From positions 2,429,168 to 2,493,167 of the forward strand of contig CABFPE010000009.1 in NCBI GenBank assembly GCA_900660155.1: 64,000 nucleotides of DNA, in the 5' to 3' direction. The position numbers and the translations under genes were made by a program. Under the pieces are notes generated by a model that was not told the DNA's origin, searched no databases, and worked only from the letters and a program-made list of their open reading frames with translations. Shown here piece by piece: positions 37,607 to 49,600 of this stretch (its first letter is position 1; the number at the start of each line of letters is the position of its first letter). The stretch is from Hofstenia miamia. Lineage: Eukaryota; Xenacoelomorpha; Acoela; Hofsteniidae.

Positions 37607-40600
37607 TTTATTTATTTATGTCTCCCGCTAAATGTTTATTAAGAACCTCATCCATGACCGCGTTTCCAAACATAAATCTTTGAAATTTTACAGGGGTAAT
37701 GCTCTTTAATTTTGGGGAAAAAGTNNNNNNNNNNNNNNNNNNNNNNNNNNNNNNNNNNNNNNNNNNNNNNNNNNNNNNNNNNNNNNNNNNNNNNNNNNNN
37801 NNNNNNNNNNNNNNNNNNNNNNNNNNNNNNNNNNNNNNNNNNNNNNNNNNNNNNNNNNNNNNNNNNNNNNNNNNNNNNNNNNNNNNNNNNNNNNNNNNNN
37901 NNNNNNNNNNNNNNNNNNNNNNNNNNNNNNNNNNNNNNNNNNNNNNNNNNNNNNNNNNNNNNNNNNNNNNNNNNNNNNNNNNNNNNNNNNNNNNNNNNNN
38001 NNNNNNNNNNNNNNNNNNNNNNNNNNNNNNNNNNNNNNNNNNNNNNNNNNNNNNNNNNNNNNNNNNNNNNNNNNNNNNNNNNNNNNNNNNNNNNNNNNNN
38101 NNNNNNNNNNNNNNNNNNNNNNNNNNNNNNNNNNNNNNNNNNNNNNNNNNNNNNNNNNNNNNNNNNNNNNNNNNNNNNTATACATAGGGGAGATTTTCAA
38201 CAAAAATGTTTTAAGTTTCTATGCCTTTTTTATGAAAATCTTTGATATCATTGGATTGATATTTTCTATAGAAATCTACATCAATACCCACTAACAACTT
38301 GTGTATCCATTTTAGGAATTTTTATGCGTAGATATAGATTTCTAAAATTAAAATTTGAATGTTTGGCTTGCCCTCTGCCCAAAAATCGATATTAAATTTG
38401 TATTGGTTTGTCTGTCCTTATCGCTAAGAAAATTGATGTTACAACTGCAATAAGGAGTTCTATTTCATCAACAAAGATATACAACAAATAAGTGGCAACC
38501 TGAGGAAAGAAAAATGCGTGTGGTTTGGCACACGGCCAAAGAACTGCAAAAAATATTATGGGATGGTAAACGAAAAATTGCCAAGAGGAAAAAGATACTA
38601 GAAACGTTAGAACATCACTCGCTCTAGACAGTGTTGAAGCTCTACTAATGATTGTGGAAGAAATTACCTTTCATAAATGTCTACTACAAATTATTAAACT
38701 GTATAGGATTACAAGTTGCTTTCAAATTCAAATAAAAATTAGTAATGGTATTTCATTGAAACCTTCTCATGTATGTTTTAGATAAAGGGGCCGCTTTTGA
38801 AAATCCGAAAAAAATAGAATAGCGCAAAACTTCTCGTCCCATCAATATTAAATAATTCTATGAAGGCGTTAAATACAAAAAAATTGAATAAGGAAGTTGT
38901 ACAGCATGTTGAAACTAACTACGAAGAATGCTACTTAATATTAGTAAAAATAATTGAGCTTTGATTGAATAGCAATAATTTCTACAGTGGAGGAACAAGT
39001 GTAGGCAGTTGCCCCCCTCTATTATAAAATAAATTATTCAGAAAAAGGCTCCATAAATTTTTTTAGCTTAAACATTAAAAGTGCTGTTTTTTAGTTTAGG
39101 TGCTTGGTAATAAATGTAACTGGCCCACCCCGCTGCCAAAGTTTGTTCCGCTGCCACTGATATTCTAATTAACGTATTAGTTCTGATCATAATTGTAAAA
39201 GCAGTTAGCGATGCCATACAATGATATAAGGCTAATATTTGGTTGTACAATTTTACAATACGCTCATAAACGAACTGAAGTTCTCGTTAAGACTTCAACT
39301 TATTTGTATACATTTATCCCATTAGCTCAAATTTGAGGCACACTACGTAAGAGTACTATGACTATACTGTATTAGGTAAAAAAAGATTGGTATTGTAATG
39401 AATAAGAACCTATATTTACCCTGAATACAAACATACAAAGTATAAAGTACGTGACGAATTTTACACTTTCAACATTTGTCTAAGATTAAGATTGTGAAAA
39501 AGAACGAAAATATTTTTTTTAGTATCACTATGTAGCGCAATAAACTTTTTAAAATATAAGGGCAACATAAAAAATAGGCTACCAATATCTTAGAAGATTC
39601 AGATGTATCTTTTTTGCATTATCAAATATTCTCTCAACGTGTATTGCATTGTTGTGAATGACCTTACTATATTCCTTTCAAAGCCTCTGAATGTTTCTTC
39701 GAGCACGTAGAAGCTATTTTATTGAATGATAGAATTCGATTTCTCGAGCGGAGTCAAAATTTGCTTTCAAGCCTAACTCTACGCTCAGCAATCTGCAAAT
39801 TAAATGAGTAAAGCTCTGCAACCCATACTAACTAAATGTGTTACTAAAAAATTTTATAAATGCATCAATTGTGAAATTATCATTAGTGTCCTAGGACATA
39901 TGGAACAGCCTATTGTCATTTTGTTTATTTTAAACCACCAGTTGTCTAAAATTTAGTTACACATATTTATTTTATTTCTGTACTACCACAAATTTTGCAT
40001 TTGAAAATGGAAATCAGGAAAGAAATGTAGAGATTTATAGCCGATGCCGGTAATATTAAACCAATTTCAATTGCTTGCTTAAGTGGAAGTCAAAAGGAAA
40101 AAAGTAGCTAGGTAACAAGTTTTTTTGTATATTCATTTAATTTTTTTAACAAAAATGAAAAACTATTTTGCTAAAAATATGTTGACGTCAGCAAAAAAAA
40201 CATTACACCTTTATTGCGAGAAAATAACTCCACTCCTTCCCATTATCGACCTGTGATGTTATTTTGGAAAACGATTGTGAACTTTTCTGACATAAAAGAG
40301 AAAAACGCTTTATTTGCATATGGAGATTCCCTGTTAACTAGCAAATTGTAGGTGAAAACTCTAAGCTTAAGTATAATGAAAAAAAATCAAATTTCGAAAA
40401 AAATTGAAGAAATTGTTTGAATTGTCTGTGTAATGGGCAAACAGTCAATTAAAAAAATGTTCGAATTATGAACAATTCTAATGTATGAATTTTTGTCAAG
40501 ATTGAAGCTCCATAATCATAATTTTTATGTTCCATTGTAATGGATTTTTAGAATTTTGCTGAAATCACAGTTAATTGTGTTGAACAATTTGTTGATTATT

Positions 40601-43600
40601 TATAGAATACATAACAATGAAGTCATTCTTGTTACTTACTTGACTAAGTACACATGCAATTGACGATAGTGCCAACGATAATGACAATCCTACATTTTTG
40701 ACAATGCCTTCACTGAAAAAAGTTAAGAAAATGCTAGGAACATAGTAGGCTGTGTAGAAAAAGCAGAAGCTCAAAACGTCAATCTCAAGAATCTAAATGC
40801 CTGTTTAATTCATGATAATTAAATACATAAATATAAATATATACATGTATATAATATTTACTGATATTGTTTATTGATTTAGGGAAATGGGGTGGAATGT
40901 GTAAATAGTCTGACAAGGATGTGGAACAACGTGGAAGGACGTGTAGAAAATATAAAAGTTGTTCTCTAGTTCATAGCAACATCGGAATTAGGAATTTCAA
41001 AGCTGAACTAGTTTGCAATTGTGTTAAGCCAAATACCAATATTTTGTCTTGCCGTAAAAGGAACAATGCATTATTTTTGAAGAAAAATTCGCTAAATTTT
41101 TTCTCATAGAATACAGTTTTAAATTTCTATGCTTTTTCGAAAATCAAATCTCCGGTATCAATTTTTTACTTTTTGAGTGGTTTTTTTATTATTTTTAAGA
41201 GAATTGAACTCATCAGTTTGCAATTCAAGCCATTTCCTTGAAATGAAAGGCTTAGTTGCAATTAATTAATTCAAAGGCCCATATGTATCGCTAAAGACAT
41301 TGAAAATCATGCCAGTTTCCGATTGATAATATTTGAAATTCAAATAATAGAATATTATTGATTCTTCAGGAGAGTTACAATTGATTTTTTAAACTATTTC
41401 TAATTTTTTGAAATTTCATGTTTTGTTTGTACAGTCATACGTCATATCTAAGCGTATGAGGCGAACAAAACACATCTGCAATTGTTTAAGCACTTCGTTT
41501 CATTTTGCATTGAGTAAAGATCCCACTTAAAAAATTGGGCAATTCATAATAAGCAATAAATGTTCTACATTTTAAAATCAAATATTATTTCCAATGTAGG
41601 ATTTCCAAAAATCTACTACACTTTAATACTTGCAAAGCTTGTTATTTGTTAGGCTACCATCAAAATGATCCTCTATTTTTTGTTTTTTCGAAGAAAATGC
41701 AATGATAATATGGCTTCAAAGATCAAAATTGTTATTTTTTATATTGACTACCTTGACGAAATTTGGAATGAAACCTCTGTTTTACTATTATTTGTTTAAC
41801 TTCAAATCGCCACTATGCGATCACAGTAGGCTGTGGAATTCTTCAAATATATTATAAGAAGTTCAATCAATTCAACAATAATTACGCCATCTATCGATGA
41901 GAAACTAACTAAAGAATATTGGATTTAATATGTAATAGCGATCAATCCGACACAAAAAATTAAGTAAAACAATAAATTAACAAAATATTTTGACAAAAAT
42001 GCACAAAATGTGGAAGTTCGAAAAATAAAGGGATTTGTTAAAACTATGTTGGGATCACCGAAGACTGACTATACACTGGAATCTTCATGATACCATGTTC
42101 TTCTCAGTTATTTCCTTAAGATTTAATTTTTCATTAGGTGCTGTCGCTGAACTTTACATTTAATTACTCCCCTGATGTTTTCTATGTAGTTGCAGTCCGG
42201 ACTTATACCCACCCATTTCATGCTCGTATGCGCAGTTCATATTTCCATATTTGAACCTGACTCGATCTATGGGAAGGAGCTAAATTTTGAGGACATTAAC
42301 TTGAAAATGTAGGCACAGCATCTTATACTAAGAGTTTTATGTATCAAGACGAATTAATGTTTTTATTTGGTTGAAGAAAACGGAGCCTCCCAATAATTTG
42401 TCGGAAGAACACCCCCAAATAGAAAATTTTGTCGTTGTTTCAAAGAGGGTCTAATGTATTGTGAGACGTCAGTAGATTGGTTGCTATTGGCCAAACTAGG
42501 TTGTTATAATATCTATTTTGATGTTTGTAAATTTTGAGTTGTTTTAAAATTTAATTTTTGCATATAAAACAGATTTATGTTTGTTACTACAGAATAGTTT
42601 GTTTTATATTCAAGATAGTGTTGCGGCCGTGGCCTTCTTTAATGAATTGTAATTGTTATCAATTGAGAGTGATGTAGCAAAATTATTAGTTGATATTAGT
42701 AAAAAAGCAATATAAGTGTCTTCATAAATACGTGGGAATTTTGAAATATCTACAGAAAATACAAGGAAGGTTCCTTGATAAACACACATTTCGAGAAACA
42801 AAATAAAGTCTATTCAATCTAACCAATGCAATGTCTTTTGATTTTTGCAGTTATTTCTATATTATTATTCTGCAATACAATTTTGCTTGATGATTGTCCT
42901 TTACCCTCAAATGACAATTGGGGTCCTTTTAACCCAGAATCAATTCCTAAACTTCTTGCCATTTTTTTATATTTTTTTTTATATATTTATTGTAATTTTT
43001 ATATATAGCTTTAAAAAGTGTTCTCAAAATTTGAAAGTTGATAAAAATTTGCTGTATAAATAGCCAGGTGAATTTTCTTAATAGTTATTTGAGGGTTAAA
43101 TTAATAGTCACTTTCATAAGATATAAACAGTCATTGTAAACCATGTAGATATGGAATTCAGAAATCGACCATATCCAGTAAATCTATTGGGACTTGCATT
43201 TTAACGTTTTTAGTGTTTTACTATTCAGACCGTTGCTATAATGTCAGAATTACTTAGATTTTAGTAAAGACTATGATAAATTGCCTCATTTTTTACTCCT
43301 TTCTAGATTAGAAAATTTAGGTTTTGAGTATGATAATGATCTTTTTATTTATAGCTATCTTTCCAAACTATATGATGAGCGAAGATGTTATTATTGGTCA
43401 TCTTCTTCAAATAAGTATTGATTCCATTAACTGCATTTATAATAATAATTCCTCATGAATGTTATATGTTGATTTTAGAGATTATTCATGCAACCACGAA
43501 TTACCCTAAAAAATCTTGTGACATCGTTTATCAATTCTTGTCAATCACGCGCCTTTCATTACTTCACATAATGTAAAACCTAAAATTATTACTATCTAAT

Positions 43601-46600
43601 CTCCGTTATCTAACTCATACGCCTACACAAAATTCATTGTACTATACGTATGACTCCATCATGCCATCCTCATACACATTCTGTGCTAACTTGTTATACC
43701 ATGCTATTATATGTATTACATTCTCTATTTCATTCACACATAGCACTTATTTATCACTTACCTCTGCTATTTTATGCATATAAATTTTCACTTTCAAACA
43801 GTTTGTTATCCAGTGCGTTGCTATTATCAGTTGTTCTGTTTCTTTTTTTAATCCTGACCCATTTATTCAATTGTTGCTGTTTTCTCTTGCACAGTTTTCT
43901 ATATTCTTTTGGTAATTCCAATGCATTGCTTTCTGCTTGTACCTTGTTCGTCTCTCTGCCTCTTTCTTACTCTTATATGCTTTCTTTCTTTCACATTCAG
44001 ATCTTATGTTTCTCAACTCCTTACTAACCTCCAGGATTAATCACTTAGGTTGTTCCCTACGTTCCATCAGTTCCAATATTTTTGCTTCAACAGTTTCCTC
44101 AGCAATTAAAAGTCAATTCCTCCTTGATGATATACAGCCTGACCACTTAAGTAGAATGATTTTTACTATTAAACTCCTGATTATAATGCGTTGTTGTCTC
44201 CACCAGTGACAGAGGGCAGCAATACGTTGGCACTGTCATACTAGTGTAGAAAACAACACATGGGTGCATTGCCGAAGACACATGATAAATACGGTGTTAA
44301 TTTTAGCATTGAAACACATTATACTTGTGACATTTAAATATAATCGTTCTTTTTATTAAAGTGCAATCTTTTCACTGATATTTTTATTTATCTTCTTCAG
44401 TTAATTCTCACTCCAACTAACTATTTGTGCAGAAAGTATCAATGTAATCAAATAATGCAAACACTATAAATGCCACTACTCGGTCATTCCTGCTTAACTT
44501 ATAACCCATGCCTGTCTACTCAGTTTTTTTGTAATTAGAATTAAACAAACTAGTAGCAATTGTCTTCATTCCACAAATTTTTTAGTGACGAGACTGGTTA
44601 TGATAATTACTATCTGTGCATATATTAAGCAAAAACCCTAACTCCTTAACTGCTGCTAAATTATTGTGAAATTTTTAATCATTACTCATGTACAAAGATA
44701 TTTTACCAATGTCAAATGAAAAATTCATATGATATGAAATATGTTTATGCAAGCATCGTCTCTCACTTAAAGTTATAAATTTTGCACTTTCTCAAGTGTA
44801 TTTTATATGTTGATATTATGAAATATGTAATGTATTAAACTTTTCAAAATTACTTATTTCTTAAATTTAAAAATGATTTACAAATTTCAATTATTGATAA
44901 CAAAAAACATTTTAGGAATGAATTAATCTGTAACTTGGTATCCAACATTAGCCGTTGCAAAATCAGCAATAAACTAATAAAACTACCCGATTTGTTGAAA
45001 TTAATCTGCATTATGAATGGTTGCTTAACTTACGTCTATAATTCTTTTCGACAATGATGATGGAATATCAAACGCAAAGTATGCACCTAAACTTACAATA
45101 ATTAACAAAAATATCATAAAGTTAACAGAGAGACATAGCAAAAGTTCATTTTTCATATTCTGAATTTATCCTTAATTATCTTAGTTTTTTAAGCAATAAT
45201 GTAGATATATAGTTTTACAGGCTATGAATTTATATTGCAATGTGTTCAAGAACATCAAATCGTGTTTGCAGTCATAACAGGAGAACATCCAGCTGAAAAT
45301 CTAAATGTCCAATTAAATTTGATGTCAAAGTTTACATCAGTCACGCACCAATTATCAGTGCTGTAAGTGGGTTATATTTTTGGGACCAAAACCAAATAAC
45401 TTTCACCAAAAACGGATTCATTTCAGCCTAGCCCAAAAAGAAGAAATCAAAATCTGGACCAACCCATTTAAACCCAACCCAAGCACAGCTGCATTTAAAA
45501 TTTCCCCAAGCAACCAATTTTAAGCTTTGGAACTTTCATCCTTATCTGATATCTTCCGATGCTGAAGCATCAACGCATTTGATTCTCTGAAAAATATTAT
45601 CGATGATGAATGTTACCTATCGTTTGGAAAACTTACGACAACTCATAATCCTCTTTTTAAAATATGACCTAATCAAGTGTTTTTCAACCTTTCTTGGACT
45701 GTGAATGTGACCTCTAAATACTATTTCCAATGTTGTGACGACTCCCAACTCTTTAATGTCAGAAATTTTGTAAACTAAAATTGTCGAAAACTTCCTCAAA
45801 ATTTTTGCGATTTTGACAGATTTGGTATCATTTAAACCTTTTTTCCAGTTCAATGCAAAGATTCAAGCTTTTAATAGCATGCAAAATTTAACTGATTTAT
45901 TGTAAGAACTAAGACAATCGCGAAGGAATGAAAACCGCTTACCTAAACCACTTTCGTAAGGACGTGGCACAATTCAACCCATTCCATATTATGACCTAAT
46001 GATAACATTAAGACTACATTAAATTGAGCATGTATTGCCTAAAGCATATTCTAGTGTTGTTTGCATATAAAAAATGTAGTATTGATGGTTTTCAACAGAA
46101 TAATGAAATTCTAAACATTTTCGGAAGAACCGTTCCAGAATGACTTAGAACATTCAATTTGATTTGGATTCAAAGTCTCATAAGCTTTTTCAAGAAATAG
46201 AGGACTTAGACCTTATTCAGCCCTAAAGATGAAATTTGACTCCAATAAAATGGTTAGACATTTTTTGATCTTAAAACCATACTAAATATTTCCAAAATTT
46301 GCTTTTCCTGATTTAAGCACACTTTGAAATGCGCTTTGGCCAAAACAAAAATTTTCACTATTAGTTTTACGAGCCCTAATCATTAGTAATATGGAAGCAC
46401 TTGTGCTACTACATATATTTCAAGAAACAGATTTTTTTATTTTGAATTACAATATAGAATACAATGCTTAGTTTAGAGAAGAGCTAAAAGGTAAATAAGC
46501 GAATGGTCACCACCTTCACAAAATTTGATTGTTCCATTGGTCAATATCACTTCATAAATTAGATGAAATTCAATAGCTACTGGGTGTTACATAGGTAAAG

Positions 46601-49600
46601 TGCGTTAATAAGGGGCAGCAACATGGCTGTTTTACATTTTTAATTTAGATGTAAAAAATGAAATAGCTCTCAAAATAGATTTAGCTTGTGTGAATATGGA
46701 AAAAATGAAAGTGAAAATTCACGCCAATCAGCCCCCTGGTTCCTTTCTTGTACTTAAAATTTACCAATGTCTTGCAAATCATTTGCCATTGTCTTTAACT
46801 AGGCCAATTATTTTACTTCAAAAACAAAATGTAAAACCATGCACAAAATGCATGTGTATGCGTATACAGGGGTGTACCCAAGTCTACTGGAAAAGTTTTT
46901 TAGCAAAATAAAAGATTTATGTTTCAATTATGCTAAGTAAAAATGAAAGCCGGAAAATTGCAAACACAATTCGGATAATTGCATGCACAATTCGGATAAT
47001 TGAATGTATACTTCAGATATTTGGAGGGGAAAAACTGTAGTCTCCGGAAAATAAAATATAATTATTTTAGTGGGAAAGAATCATATATTTTTCTATTAAG
47101 ATGTATTAATCGAGATAATTTTAACAAAACAAACTGAATGCAATAATGATGGAATCTATGAATATGTGTCGGCGAAGTTGGTAGTTTTTTTATTACACAG
47201 TTACACTATGTCTTAGAGGCAGTATTGAAGTTGGCTAAAAATATGTGACTTCTAAGAATATCCTTAGTTGAAGTTCATAAGGCTCTTAGGCAGTGTTTCA
47301 TCTAGCCTATGTCTATAGCTGTTATTCATTTCTGGATGTGGCAACAAATGACAAAAATGAACTGTTCATAATTTGATATTTCACTCAGAACAAGCATTCG
47401 CCTCAGAGCTGTAAATGGGATGAGTCAGATTTCTTGCTAATTTTTTGGTTTAGGCCAATGCTTCAAGGTGATGTGTGTCATGATTAAATAATTGAATGAC
47501 ATCATGTATGTATGCTTGTAAGAGAGTTATATTTTGTTTTGTGAATTCTAAAATCATTATTTTTGGTAGTATTTATGTATTTTTACTTCTTAGTGCAGTT
47601 TATATGTGTTTCCATTTCAAATTTTTTTGTATAAAAGAAACCTGTAGAAGTAGTGAAATTGTAGTTGGCACATATCTGAGTCACTGTTTGACACAACTTT
47701 GGAGTTGTTCAAAAAATTAGAAACTAAATAGAACTTTGGTTGGGTAGGTTTGAAATTTATTAGTTGAATTTTGAGTCAATATTTACAGACCTATTTGTGA
47801 CCTGAATCACATTTGACGGATACAATACAGTCACCGACCTCTCAATATCATATCAATTGATACGTCCATGGATAAAACTAAAAAACCCTTAAATGGACTT
47901 TTATGAATAGGATATATAAATTATAATTTCATTGCCATGATCAAAATATTTTAATGGTGATTAGGCATAATATTTTGTTATTTTATGGCGGATGATTATC
48001 AATTAATTTGAATCAAAAGGTGAAAACCACTGATCTAAAGAGTCATCGTTTTTATATGGAAAGCTATATATCATACTTCCAGATAATCATAAAAACTATT
48101 ACATTTCTGGTTAAAGGTTCATAAAAGATCCCACCAAAATTTAATAATAATGGGATAAAACATGGATTTATATAATTTCCTTATAGAAATCCATTGGATT
48201 CTGTAATAGGATCTAGTTAAAATTGAGCTCTTTTATCAATGCAATTGCACTGTTAAAATTCTTTTGAAATTCTTCGTGAATTAATTATTTATTTCTAATT
48301 TTAAAAAAACCTGAATTCTGGGCTAATCCTAATATTTGAAAGAAGTTAAAAATTATATTATCAACTGTCAAAACATTAGAGTATAAAATACTTAAAATAG
48401 GGGTTAAAATATATTAAAGATTTACTAAATATGCAATATCATATACATTATACATATATTATGCATAAAGTAATTTATTTACGTTTACAGAACTAAGCGT
48501 GATTGGAGTTTTCCCAAGTACAAAACTACTTTCCTTGCATACGAAATATCACCACATATTATCAGATTTGCTGATATTTTTATTTTGTAATAAATATGAA
48601 ATCTAGGATCATTTATTATTTGTGAATTATGCACTTTTACGTCTGGGGCCTTTCGATTAAATTATTACTAAATTTTGGTAGAGAGGAAAGTAAGCCCCTG
48701 CTTCAAAAGTGTAATGGTGAAAACAATAATCAAGAGCAAGTTTGAATGACTTAGGGGTTGTCAATGCTAGTTACAAAAAGGGTATTTATTGAAAAATAGA
48801 CATAGCTACATATTAACTCACCCTTAAACATATGCAGTCAATTTATTTTCATTGTCGAAAGCATTAAGATATAGTGCAAAATTGGAGGATACATTTGAGT
48901 TAACAGTGACAGATAACTGCAATAATTTGATTGTACCCATCTTTTGTAATTAAGTAAAGGCAAATATGCACTAATAATTTGTAATTAAGCTTGAGAAAAA
49001 ATGCAATTATTTTTTTTACTAAATCAATAAGCTTTTTGTAATTCTTAGCTTTAGAAAACTTTGTCAGTTGTCAGCTAATGTTTTTGTGATTACAAGAAAT
49101 TTTGCCACTAATTTTTGCATTCCACTTGAAACAAGTGTCCACACATCAATAATGGAAAATTCCATTTTTTGAATTCATAATAATTATAAATCTATGTGAA
49201 AGCTATAATTGAATCATGTACAATTATAGATTCCATTCAAGAATGTTCAAATATTTGGTAATGAAATATGAAGCAGAACAGCTTTGCACAACTCTGTATT
49301 ATAGTGAGAAGTACAAATTTGATATCATCTAGCATAGATGGTGACAATTTATTGCTTAGTTGTCTTAGCATCTACTCTACTATTAAAAATTGTAATACGT
49401 GTTTATATGCTTTACACTAAAATGCTGATGGATCATTTATTTTTTCTCAATTTGATATTTTACATACTAATCGTAAGATTCTGCAGACTAAGGATTTCCT
49501 TGGTCCCACTCCCATTTAATCTCAGTGGATTCGGTCCGAGGTCTGTAAAATTTTCTAGTCCCAAAGTCCCACTTCTCCCACAGCATAGCTTCAATTTTGA

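Noticed and set aside
37699-38245. Open frames of 160-177 codons across 37.7-38.2 kb on both strands
   Set aside because: They consist almost entirely of translated N.
43650-44209. Hydrophobic plus-strand frames (125 and 90 codons) as membrane proteins
   Set aside because: They are complements of a basic Lys/Gln/Arg-rich minus-strand stretch, probably LINE-derived; no start context or family match.
45034-45156. A start codon at 45156 for the MFSD1-like gene
   Set aside because: It would give a plausible hydrophobic N-terminus, but an internal acceptor at 45087 joins in phase to exon 1 at 50.5 kb and reproduces the family's FGSYFCYD segment much better.
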